From Adiantum capillus-veneris (lineage: Eukaryota > Streptophyta > Polypodiopsida > Polypodiales > Pteridaceae), in assembly GCA_014529385.2 (NCBI GenBank), contig CM043953.1:107142549-107206548 (forward strand): a DNA stretch of 64,000 bases, given 5' to 3'. The translations under genes and the position numbers were made by a program. Below the pieces are notes generated by a model. The model was not told the DNA's origin, made no database searches, and saw only the letters and a program-made list of their open reading frames with translations. Of this stretch, positions 34,292-44,589 are shown in pieces; the stretch's first letter is position 1, and every line of letters starts with the position of its first letter.

Positions 34292-35377
34292 GTGTGAGGT
34301 CTCTGCCCCTTTTTGAGAGGAGCGGAGTACCTTTGATAGGTCTCCAATCCTGAGAAGAAAAACCAACGGACATTGCCTTAGCTACTATGTAGCTACAAGC
34401 ATGAACCGTTAGTGAAGGATTGGTCCTATCTCGCTATGGCGGAGTGTGACCACCATAACCCTATCTATAAACTATCTATAATCAACTATACCTAAAGGTG
34501 TAAATCTTAGAGTGACCAACCTATGCGCTTTTCTTCCCATGTTTCAGAAGCATAGCCGCCAAAGTTTGTCTCTTTTAAGATTTATGACTAATAAAAAAAA
34601 AAATCTAGCGTTGGAAAGTTACCCGACTCATCGGGTCCACCCGTCCATAGAATGATAGCGTCGGGGTATCATTCTCCCACTTTCCACACCACACTCACCC
34701 TTCTTTTGTTATCTAATTACTACCACACTGTTTAAACATACATGTTCCTTTACTTTATTTATGATATTGGTTCGTTAAAACAGCCCTTCAAACAGTATTA
34801 CAAACAATAGTCAAACAAGAAGTCGTCCAATTTTAAACCAACAACCCTTGGATTAGGTTCACTCAAGAATCTCTACTGGCGCTATTATGTCCGATCGGTA
34901 TATACATTATTTATAAAAACCCTTGTCCTCATGAGCGTCCCATACCGCTCGACAAGTACTCGTTGTGCTAATCTTGATGTACTCCCGCCACAGCAACAAC
35001 GGTGCCAATCTGGGCGTCATCCTTACGCCACGGCAAAACAAAACTGCAGTATCCAGCTGGGCTAATCTCAGCGTACTTCCACCACAGCATCAGCGGTGCC
35101 ATCCTGGGCATCATCTCACACCTCGACAACTGCCACATAATACCAGCGCTAGTAAGTAGAGAGACTTGAGAGAAACCATACCGAAGGTTTTGGACAAACA
35201 TTCTTTCCTATAGCAACCAGTTTAACCAGACAATCTTTCCTACTTGTCAAACATATGACGAGTTTCTTGGGGTTAAGCCCCGTGGTTTCGGTCCGTGTTT
35301 TCTTTTCATAAGGTAAATAATATAGTCCTATGGTCTCGCATATACAATGATGCATAACTTGAAACTGCAATACTAAC

Positions 35378-35500
35378 CTTTACCATAGCTCCGATTGGTC
35401 CGATTGGTGGAGACATAGCATGTTCCGCAGGGGTTCCACCGTTACTTGTACCAGCTTCATGATCATTAGCGCCTTGCGTTCGAGCACGCTTTGGAGCCAT
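35378..35500 (-). CDS. LTR-borne exon 1 of the extra gypsy-5/6 gene (putative)
   Basis: An ATG at 35500 opens 41 codons starting MAPKRARTQG (a basic, NLS-like start) and ending PPIGPIGAMVK. It is followed at 35377 by a good donor, AAG|GTTAGT. Spliced to the acceptor CAG at 34144, the frame continues into the upstream ORF. The other LTR has the same ORF starting near 49283, but its last codon is TAG. It lies about 0.8 kb downstream of the LTR TATA box, so it would be in the transcript. Confidence 0.4.
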
Positions 35501-35997
35501 TTTTTTGTACTACACTTATGTTATGCACTCTTTGGAGCACGCTTTGGAGCCATTTTTTTGTACTACACTTAGAACTTTAAATTGGTCAATTTCCCTAGTA
35601 ATCTCTTGTTTCCAAAGAGAGTCTGTAATTTGAACCCTCGCCAACTCGGATTCACACTTATTGTTGTTGTTCTACATCTAATTTCTATACATCAAATAAT
35701 TGCTAATTGTAATTAATCAAAAATTAAGTGTGTAAACTTATGAGTGAAACTTTAGGAATGCATTACTTTTATGCTTCACATTTCTAATCCAATTCTAACA
35801 TCAATTTCTATACTTCAACTAAATCAATTTTTAGTATTATTCAAAATTCTACTTAATCTAATTGACAATAAAATTGGTGAATGAGAATTTTATCATGTAT
35901 AATAAGAATATGATGAGTCCTCTTATGTATTAACTTTCAATTAACTATGCATAAGTTAATAGTGAAGATGTACTAACTAGAGAGAGTAGGTATACTT

Positions 35998-36205
35998 AGA
36001 GAGATTAGAGTAAGAGAAAACATATACACACATCTTTTCTAAAGTTAATTGAATCTTACTAATCCATTAGAAAGATTAGAGTAAAAGAGAACACACACAC
36101 ATCCTTTTCTAAAGCTAATTGAATCTTACTAATCTATTAGAGAGATTAGAGTAAGAGATAGCACACATACATCATTCTTAAAGTTAATTGAATGCTTAAT
36201 TAATA
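35998..36205. repeat. ~70-bp tandem repeat x3 in LTR
   Basis: Units start at 35998, 36069 and 36139 and share GATTAGAGTAA...TTTCTAAAG(T/C)TAATTGAATC. The same array is in the other LTR near 49815-50020. Confidence 0.85.
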
Positions 36206-36336
36206 CGCACCTTATTAGTCCACCAGAGTTTTTGCTCTCTTAGTGGTTTGTGGACGTCTTCTCTCTAAGAGAAGTGGCAGCACTTCATGAGCGCTATAGA
36301 GGCAATCTCTATGTCTAAAGTGTGAGCATGGATGCT

Positions 36337-36345
36337 CTATTTATA
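36337..36345 (-). promoter_or_regulatory. gypsy-5/6 LTR TATA box
   Basis: The minus strand reads TATAAATAG, and the same sequence is in the other LTR at 50160-50168. It is preceded on the element strand by ~650 bp of AT-rich U3. Confidence 0.7.
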
Positions 36346-37028
36346 GCAGAAAAGAAAACGTCCAACTTTTTTTTCTCCAAAAAAAATTAAAAAAAATTAA
36401 AAAATTAATATATATATATATATATATTTTTTTTTTTCCAAAAATCATACCCATGTTTTTGGTACCCTTGTGGTACCCATCATTTTGACCACTTTGTCAT
36501 TATCATCAAAAGATAAGGCCACACAGCCCCCCCTCATTATGATTAGTCAAGACTAGCCTCTCCTTTTCATGTGACAGTGTGTCCCACTTTGTCCCCTCCT
36601 ATGTGAGTCCAGGTGAGTCCATGTGCCTTCATTTGTCATCCCTGTGTATTCTTTTGTCTTTATAATTATTTTATTTATTTCCTTAATGATAATTTACTTT
36701 AGATTTTTTTGCCTTAATGATAATTTACTTTACATTTTTAAGTTAAACTTTACAGTCTTATGTTAACTTTACAGTAGTAAAAGAAAATTCTACAATCAGT
36801 AACTAAGTCTTACAATAAGTTAATCAGTGATTCATATAGCTAAACATGTCAGAATTTTGTAGCGTAAATTTTAAATTCTAGGTTTTCTCAACCTACGATT
36901 CATAATTTGAACTTGAATATCTTAAATAATGAGTGATGGTTAAAAAAAATTCAAATGCGTAATAGAACTTGTGTGAAATTTGAAAGTAGAGACCTTACAA
37001 TCTCCCCAACTTAGAATTTGAGATGCCC

Positions 37029-38326
37029 TCATCTCAAGAACAGTGAAGGGTAATCCTTAAGAAGGGATGTCTCATCTTCCCAAGTAGCATCTTCTATAGG
37101 GAAATCCTTCCATAAGATAAGATGTTCTTTTATGGATCTATTCCTAAGCTTTCTCTCCCGAGTTTCTAGGATAGTATCAGGTTGGAGTTGTAGAACATCT
37201 TGAGCAGGTAAAATGATTTGCTCATCATCAAAGACATGGTCAGGGTTATATACATAAGGTTTTAACATACTTACAAGAAATACATCATGCACTTTGAGAT
37301 GAGAAGGGAGTTTTAGTCTATAAGCTTGATCACTTACAACCTTGATTATTTTGTAAGGTCCACAATATCGGTAGCTAAGCTTCTTATACCTTTCGAGAGA
37401 CAGATTGCTCTTTTTGGGCTTTACTCGTAAGAAAACTTTGTCACCTTCTTTGAAAATCCGATCAGATCTTTTTAAGTCGGCGTACTTCTTTTGTCAATCT
37501 TGAGCCGCTTGAATATCCCTTCGAATAGCTTTGGTTTGAGCTTCCATTTCTTCAAGCATTTTCTTTGAGGCTTCTACCCTTATAGTGGGGTCAAAAAAGT
37601 TAAGAGGTGATAAACATTCTTGACCATAAAGAGCATTAAAAGGTGTCATTCCAATACTTCTATGAGTAGAGGAATTGTATGCATACTCTACCAAGGGTAG
37701 GTATTGAATCCACTTGCGAGGTTCTCTATTGCAGTAGGCTCTGAGGATGTCTTCAATTACTTGATTAACTCTTTCAGTTTGGACATCAGTTTGAGGATGA
37801 TAAGCAGTACTAAAACATAAATGGGTTCCAATAGCTTGAAACAATGATACCCAAAACTTTGAAGTAAACTTGGCATCACGATCGCTGACAATCCTCTTGG
37901 GTAAACCATGAATTCTAAAAACATCCTTCACAAACAGACGAGCAATATCTGAAGCTGTAAAGGTTGTCTTGACTGGGATTAAGTGAGCCACTTTAGTAAG
38001 CAAGTCGACTATGACCATGATTAAATCATAGACAGCTTGGACAGAAGGAAACCCAGTGATAAAGTCCATGCTAATACATTCCCATTTCATTTGGGGAATA
38101 TCTAAAGGATGTAATTTACTTGGTATCTTTAGTCTCTCTGCCTTAATCCTTTGACAGACAAACACTACTTGACATAGCGAAGGACATCACCCTTCATACC
38201 TTGCCAATAGTAACTTCTGCGAATTGCATTGATGGTTTTGGCATAACCTGGATGTCCTGAAGTTGGGCCATCATGTGCTTCATATAGGATAGCATTCCTT
38301 AGGGTAATATCCTTAGGTATGCATAG
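37029..38326 (-). pseudogene. gypsy-6 integrase and chromodomain
   Basis: The open part 38165-37494 carries the integrase core: D in SMDFITGFP, D in IVSDRDAKF, and the E-region QTDVQTERVNQ. The downstream piece (37292-37029) encodes HDVFLVSMLKPY and the chromodomain-like block ERKLRNRSIKEHLILWKDFP...ATWED, typical of plant chromovirus integrases. Stops or frameshifts lie near 38166-38326 and 37293-37493. Confidence 0.88.
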
Positions 38327-39715
38327 TCAATTCCTATAGTAAATTTTCCCATCTTCTAAGGAGTAATGTAGAGGTTTAGGCTGATTTGATGATTCCCTCT
38401 CTTCACGTAGGATACTAGCAAGCATCTGGTAATCTGCATCTCTGACAGCAGCATCCGAGACCTTGTCTAAAATAGGGTTGTTAGCCATGGAAATTGCGCC
38501 CAGAAAAGCTTTACCGCTTAGGGCATCTGCCACAACATTATCCTTACCTGGTCTAAATTTAATATCAAAATCATATTTGTCCATGAGCTCTATCCATCTC
38601 CTCTGTCTCATGTTAAGGTTAGGTTGGGTAAAAATCCACTTAAGGCTCTTGTGATCTGTTACCAACTGGAATTTGCATCCCAATAGATAATGTCTCCATA
38701 GCTTGAGAGCGTGACTAACTTCTAGCAATTCTAAATCATGTGTAGAATAATTCACTTCATGAATCCTAAGCTTCCGAGAAGTAAAAGCTACAGGCCTTCC
38801 TTCTTGAGTAAGGACTCCTCCTAATGCAAGGTTACTAGCATCTGTGATCACCTCGAATTCTTGGGTGAAATCTGGAAGTTTTAAGAGAGGTTCTGAATCA
38901 AGATACTCCTTAAGCTGTTTGAAGCAAGATTCATGTTTTTCTTCCCAAAGTATCGTAGCTCCTTTATTTAGCAAGTTGGTTAGTGGTGCAGCTTTAAGAG
39001 CATAGTCCTTTACAAAGATCCTGTACCTCCCTGTGATACCTAAGAACCCTCTAACTTCGGTTTGTGAAGTGGGTTGAGGCCATTCCACAATATCTTTGAC
39101 TTTGTCTGACTTTGTCAGGGTCAACAGAGACTCCTTCAAGTGAAATGATAAACCCTAAGTAACAGACCTTAGGGGTAAAGAAGGTACATTTGCTTTTCTT
39201 TGCATACAGCTTATTTCAGCGTAAAAGCTCTAATACTTTCCTAACATGTCCTTCATGCTCTTCCTCTGATTTCGAATAAATTAAGATATCGTCAAAGAAT
39301 ACTAGGACAAAATCGTCCAAGAATTCTCTAAAGATATCGTGCATCAGACGATTGAAAGTTGTAGGAGCATTCGTAAGTCCGAAAGCCATCACTGTAAATT
39401 CGTAATGACCATAACGAGTGTTGAAAGATGTTTTGGAGATATCAGCATCTTGGATTCGAATTTGATGATAGCCAGATCGAAGATCGATCTTTGTGAATAT
39501 TTTGGCTCCATGTAATCTGTCCAGCATCTCATCAATACGAGGAATTGGATATTTATTCTTGATGGTAACCTGATTTAAGCCCCTATAATCTATGCAAAGT
39601 CAAAGAGAGCCATCCTTTTTCTTTTGGAAGAGAACAGGTGCACCCCATGGAGATGTACTAGGTCGGATAAACCCTTGCTCAATCAACTGTTTGAGCTGCT
39701 CCTTGAGTTCTATAG
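38327..39715 (-). pseudogene. gypsy-6 reverse transcriptase and RNase H
   Basis: RT (39715-39216) includes [26 protein letters not shown] and the catalytic [14 protein letters not shown] near 39215, where Trp is expected, separates it from the thumb and RNase H (39139-38327) with VITDASNLALGG, RKLRIHEVNYSTHDLE, VTDHKSLKW and ending VVADAL. A frameshift joins thumb to RT. Confidence 0.9.
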
Positions 39716-39716
39716 C

Positions 39717-40703
39717 CTATGGAAGTGACATCTTGTACAGTGCTCTTGAGACTGGTTCACTACCTAGAAAAATTTTCATTTCATGGTCTACCTCCCTAGG
39801 TGGTGGTAGTTCAGAAAGTTCAGCGGGGAAAACATCCAAAAATTCTTCTAGCCACATTGGTTCAGGGTTGGAAGAATATTTTTCTACTTTGTTTAGCTTG
39901 ACTACAAAAACTTGTTGACCCTTGCGTAACCCTTTCAAAAGACGATTAGCTTTGACCAAGTAAGCTTTTGGTAGTCCACTCTGGCCTTGAATAGTGACTT
40001 CTTGACCTTGGTTGTCCACAAAAGTAACACTTCCTTGGGCACAATGGATATTGGCATTATGACTGGCTAACCAATCCATTCCAAGAATTCCGTCATAGAT
40101 TCCTATGGGTAAGGTTCCAAAAGTAGCAGAAGTAGAGTATTCTCCCAACTTGAAATCTATTTTTCTCACAGTGTACTGAGATAACACCTCCTTTCCATTG
40201 GCTAATTCAACTCTCATCTTTCTTGCAGGGTGTTGATTAAGTCCTAACCTCCTTAAACATTTAGGTGACAAGAAAGAGTGAGTACTACCACAATCAATAA
40301 GAAGCTCAAATTTTTCACCTTAGTGATTTGCAAGTGTTTGAATGACAACATATTGTTGTCTTGCTCTTGGGTTATCAATTGCAGCATGTAGAGTTGCTCT
40401 TTCCTTTTGTTCTTCTCCCAATGTTGGTTCTCTTATGAAAGCATTGACTCTGGCAGCCATTCCACGCCCTCGACCTCATCCTCCATTTCTTCCTCCACGA
40501 TTTATTATTTGTCCTCGTCCTCTAGCTCGAGTAGGTGTATTTGTTGCGGAGACTCGCCTAGGACAAACATTCCTGAAATGTCCTAGCTCGTTGCTCAACT
40601 CGCGCTCAATTAGGGCTCCTTCCCCTTTGAAAGAGGGAAGTTTAGCTTGCTTGAGAAGTAGCTTTTTCTCTTGAAGAGATGTGTACACCGCACTCTGTGC
40701 CAT
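39717..40703 (-). pseudogene. gypsy-6 protease and internally deleted gag
   Basis: The gag start MAQSAVYTSLQEKKLLLKQA is followed after ~30 codons by SNELGHFRNVCPRR, that is, by the second half of the zinc knuckle. About 600 bp of gag present in gypsy-5 (near 32780-33388) are missing. The protease region (40271-39717) matches gypsy-5 but is broken by a stop before its catalytic block. Confidence 0.88.
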
Positions 40704-40869
40704 ATAGATTAAGTGAAACTTTATTGGATACTCTAACTTTAATCCACTTTAAGGCAAGACTTGATCAGTCAATAATACAAACAAAAGATAATATTATCCA
40801 AACTTTATTTATATACACATTATTTGCTACCAAGGTTGGTAGTCTTTAGGTACAAGGATTGTAATGTCT

Positions 40870-41355
40870 CTATATTTTGAGTTTAGTGACTACAAAAGGA
40901 TAGGCTAAAGGATCAAAATAATAAGTTTCTTTTGACCCTTGAAAGCTACGAGATACACATATGGGTCGAATCCTACCACCATGGATAACTTTTGTAACTT
41001 GGTTATAGACCCATTGAGTCTGAGATATCTTTTCTCCTCTCAAGGTAATGGTAGCATCCGGATTCTTAGTACCAATGAAAAGATACACTTCGATGACTTT
41101 TAACTCCTCTTCCCATCGAAGTTTCTTAAGGTTGGTATCCATGCACCATATCTTGTCAGCATCGATGGTATAGATTCCTCCAGATGGACTCCAGTTGATG
41201 CCCCATCCTCTATGCACCCTTGGAATAGATGGTGCAAACACCCTATCCAAAATCATCATCACCCTTTTACGAAACTGATAATTTGGTGATTGGCATGCAT
41301 TTTCAAACATGATGGTGAATATCTGGAATTTCTGGTAGGCTGAATGAACATTTTC
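40870..41355 (-). CDS. gypsy-6 extra upstream ORF (putative exon 2), 161 codons
   Basis: From the AG acceptor context CCTGGTACAG at 41356 the frame reads ENVHSAYQKFQIFTIMFENA and stays open to a stop at 40870. Visible blocks are RKRVMMILDRVFAP, WGINWSPSGGIYTI and FQGSKETYYFDPLAYP. I recognise no known domain. It lies between the primer-binding site and gag. An upstream TGA in the same frame shows that an ATG start would be at 41310, unless splicing supplies the start. Confidence 0.55.
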   Translation of the reverse strand, partial: ENVHSAYQKFQIFTIMFENACQSPNYQFRKRVMMILDRVFAPSIPRVHRGWGINWSPSGGIYTIDADKIWCMDTNLKKLRWEEELKVIEVYLFIGTKNPDATITLRGEKISQTQWVYNQVTKVIHGGRIRPICVSRSFQGSKETYYFDPLAYPFVVTKLKI

Positions 41356-41504
41356 CTGTACCAGGAAAGTTCAGTCTTCAATACCATATAAAAATTCAAA
41401 TCAATTTTTCTAGGTTCTTCTATTATTTCAAACATTCGCATCCTTCAATATCCAAACATCAATCTAAAAATCTCCCCAAGCTTTAACCTAGGCTCTGATA
41501 CCAG

Positions 41505-41553
41505 TGTGAGGTCCCTGCCCCTTTTTGAGAGGAGCGGAGTACCTTTGATAGGT
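41505..41553 (-). repeat. gypsy-6 5' LTR, internal-side stump
   Basis: Matches 34293-34341 and is then cut by MULE-2. The rest of this LTR resumes at 48338. Confidence 0.85.
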
Positions 41554-41582
41554 ATATATCCAATGATTTAAACGACTATTAC

Positions 41583-42975
41583 TTACTCTGTTGGGCTAAT
41601 GCGTGCGCGCGCTACCTCTGCCACTCTCGAGGGTGTCATTTTCGTGGTCTTCTCGCCCCAACCAGTAAATGAAATACATTTTTGGAAGAAATCGCTGCCA
41701 TTTTCTGGATTTGCAATGGTGGCTATCTCTAGCCCTTTGCGCGTAAAGTATTGCTCCGTTTGAGAAAGCGCTAGATTGATGCTTTCCTCGTTAGCGTCAG
41801 GTGCCAACTCGTAGTCAAAACTCCCTTTTGATGGAAGCCCTTCCGTTTTACTACTAAACATATGATCGAACTCTTCCTATTATTTTCAAAAGACTCAATC
41901 AAAATACAATTAATAAAAGTTCGTAATCAAAACATATTCTCATATACAATTGGTTTGAAGTATACCTTCCAAAGTAGTTGCGCAAGGACAGCCATTGGCA
42001 ATTTTAGCCACTTAGATTTATTTGGACCTCTAAAATTCAAAGCCCTTTCAGTTGCCAAACGCGCTCTTTCGGGGAATTTTTGCAGAAGTGATGTAGGGTC
42101 CGTCAACCCTAGCTTTCTCATCATGAAAATATCATGAGCAGTCGTATGAGGCACTGAAACGCTCGTGGCCCTGTTTAACAATAGATTGTAATTTATATAG
42201 TTTACAAGTAAGATGCATTTAAATTAGCAAAAAAACAAAGGGCTCATCTATTGATCATACCCAAAACCAATAGAAACTCCGCTGCCTCATGTGGCTGAAA
42301 GTCAACTAGAACGCACTCCACCTTTGGCGCTTTTTCAATTGGAATGTCATTCTTGTTCATCCACCGCATCCATGCCTCCAATCGGTGATTACCATCCCAA
42401 ACCACAAAGTACCTCTCGACCATGTGACTAAGCTCCGGGATTTGGCGAAGCTCTTCATCCAAATCATATGACATTACAAGATCCCTCGCAGCGTGATCAC
42501 GGCGAGTAAATTGTTTGTGATCCTCCCCAGGAATTCGTTCACTAACAATAAATCTTGCCATCGTTGGTTGGTAGCTTTTGTTTGCAATAGACATTTGCAA
42601 ATCGGTCACATGGTCATCATGCGTGCGGATGGCGGGGTTTGAGAGAAGTCGACAAAGAGGCAATCATGGAAGTTTCCCATCGTATGGTACTCTGTGAGAA
42701 TCCACCCAACCCAAAGAAATGTGTTTGTCGACAACATTTCCAAACACTTCATCTTTGACATTCTCAATAGCGGTACCTGTTTCCACAAGATGACTGGGTC
42801 CAGCGCTTGATTGTGATGTCCCAGCCTCCAGTTACAATGGATACAATACGATCCAAAGAACTGAATGCCTAAGATTGTTGGGTATCCTGTGTGCCTAACG
42901 GAGGTACTTCTTGTGAGGTAGTAACATCCACCTCATCAATTGCACCAGTATTTTTTGTTTGGTTTCTTGTTCTCA
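41583..42975 (-). pseudogene. ParB-like gene of MULE-2, multi-exon
   Basis: Exons by eye: a start at 42975 (MRTRNQTKNTGAIDEVD), a main segment about 42790-42261, then 42171-41930 and 41870-41583. The introns follow GTATGA...AACAG and GTATAC...AG. The main segment carries FVVWDGNHRLEAWMRWMNK, which resembles the ParB/sulfiredoxin signature (G-x-H-R), with a following hydrophobic strand VECVLVDFQ. The last exon is charged and ends ARISPTE. Frames do not join cleanly near 42660 and 42790, so the gene may be broken. A paralogue remnant is at 11460-12324. Confidence 0.6.
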
Positions 42976-43057
42976 TGGTTGCAAGAAAGAAGAATAATGT
43001 ATAAGAAATAGATATAGGATGATTTATGAGAATTTGTAGGTTGGAAGTTTGAGATGT

Positions 43058-43063
<6 letters not shown>

Positions 43064-43110
<47 letters not shown>
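43064..43110. repeat. (GA)n microsatellite
   Basis: A pure GA run in the 5' flank of the ParB-like gene. Confidence 0.95.
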
Positions 43111-43111
<1 letters not shown>

Positions 43112-43211
43112 TCTGTGTAGCACAAGAGAATAGAGAAGAAGAAAAATGAAGAAGAGAAGTTCACTTTATAAAGCTTTTAATTTTTTATTAATTTTAATTT
43201 TAATTAAATTT

Positions 43212-43693
43212 TTTTTATGACTGTGTGTGTGAGAGAAAGGAATGTGTCTGTGTGTGTGTGTTTTGCCATGTCCGCGCGTGTGTGCGTGTGCTTTTGTGTG
43301 TACGTGCAGCGTGTGTGTGTATGTGTATGTGCAGCGTGTGTGCAGCGTGTGCGCATGCGCGTGCGCGTGCACGTGTGTGTGTGCGTGCGTGTGTGTGTGC
43401 AGCGTGTGTGTGTGCGTGTGTGTGTGCGTGCAGCGTGTGTATGTGCGCATGCACATGCGTGTGTATGTGTGTGTCTGCGCGCACACACACGCTGCACGCA
43501 GGCGCATGTGTGTGTGTGCCACACACACACACGCTGCACTGAGGTATGTGTGTGTGGTGCACACACGCACGCCAGCATGTGTGTGTGTACACACACACGC
43601 GCTCGTGTGTGTGTGTGCGCGTTTAAGTTGGTGTGTGTGTTCACACACACACACGCTTTTTGTGTGTGTGTGTGTGTGTGGACACACAGACGT
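43212..43693. repeat. Compound (GT)n/(AC)n simple-sequence block
   Basis: Alternating blocks of GTGTGTGT, GCGT and ACACACAC, including inverted GT-to-AC switches near 43480 and 43520. The long Val-Cys and Thr-His frames here are not genes. Confidence 0.95.
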
Positions 43694-43696
43694 GGC

Positions 43697-43796
43697 TAGC
43701 CACGTGGACACGCAACGCAGGTGGCCGTTGCGTGTCCACGTGGTCTGGCCACGTGTACCATCGCCAACCGACGGTACACGTGGCTCGCCACGTGGT
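43697..43796. repeat. Two perfect G-box hairpins between divergent genes
   Basis: CCACGTGGACACGCAACG (43700-43717) is exactly complementary to 43726-43743 around an 8-nt loop. A second stem, CCACGTGTACC (43749-43759), pairs with 43773-43783. A further CCACGTGG lies at ~43788. All contain the ACGT core of plant G-boxes. Confidence 0.85.
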
Positions 43797-43860
43797 CACC
43801 CGCACTGCCACGGAGGCAGTAACGTGGCCACGGTTTGGGGGGTGGCCATGGGCGAGTCCG

Positions 43861-43995
43861 CTCCTCCCCCTCCCCCCCTCATCCCGCCCCCGCCACCGCT
43901 CCTGCGCCCACGGGCCCCCCCCCAACCCAACCTACGGCCCCCCCCCGCCCCCGCCCCGCCCTCCTGCCCCCCCCCCCCCCCCCCCCCCCCAAACC
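43861..43995. repeat. C-rich tract with poly-C
   Basis: A CCCC-rich stretch with two runs over 10 C. Pro-rich frames here are artefacts. Confidence 0.9.
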
Positions 43996-44589
43996 CAACC
44001 TACGGCCTCTGTTCACCCCCGTCTCATCCCGCCCCCTCAAGTTTTCCAACCAGTAGATGGATTTCATAGATAAAGCTGCCTAACCTTGTCTGGCATACCT
44101 AATTAAAATTGGGCTCAAAATTGGGGACGCCTACTACAGAGAATCATTTTCTCAAATTTCGTAGAGATAAAACAAAGCTTACACTGCATACTCAATCAAG
44201 AGGACATTCACATTGGCAACGGTTAACATGACTTCAACAAACTTTTTTGGGTGGGTTGTAACTCTACTGATTTTGGTGAAATTACGAACCCTTCTCTTCT
44301 ACGCCTACCTCTTTCTAGGCAAATGCAACAACAACAGGACCATCTTGCGTTAGTGCCTTGCTTTCGTCCACGCAAAACGCTCCAGCCCGTGATCACACAC
44401 ATAGTCACAAACAAATATTTTGTAATTTTTTTTAAAAAAATTCATTTTTTTAATATTAATATTTTAATTTAATAAAATAATATTAATTTTAAATTTATAA
44501 TGGCTACTTATTAGACGTGAGTATATAATCAATTTGTTTTAGCTTATACAATGTGATCTTGTGCTTAATTATTTTCTTAGCATATTATT

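Larger units (their letters stand above)
31599..34292 (-). mobile_element. Ty3/gypsy-5 body, truncated in RT
   Basis: Minus-strand internal region of the gypsy-5/6 family. It runs from the primer site next to the LTR at 34293, through an extra upstream ORF, gag and protease, to the first part of RT, where gypsy-4 has entered. Everything downstream (rest of RT, RNase H, integrase) is missing and was probably removed in the deletion that reached HSP70. Confidence 0.88.
34293..36999 (-). repeat. Shared 2.7-kb LTR: 5' LTR of gypsy-5 and 3' LTR of gypsy-6
   Basis: Begins TGTGAGGTC and ends GACCTTACA, which gives near-perfect inverted ends. On the left it abuts the primer site of gypsy-5 and on the right the polypurine stretch (rc GTTGGGGAGA) of gypsy-6, so one LTR serves two bodies. 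Inside are a TATA box, a ~70-bp x3 tandem repeat (35998-36205) and a short ORF with a splice donor. A 45-bp local duplication near 35490-35570 is absent in the other copy. Confidence 0.9.

Noticed and set aside
35998-36205. CRISPR-like or satellite array
   Set aside because: Only three imperfect ~70-bp units, with no spacers, and present in both LTRs of one element.
43204-44073. Several 100-275-codon ORFs rich in Cys, Val, His and Pro
   Set aside because: They come from GT/AC repeats and C-rich tracts, with no domain or codon signal.
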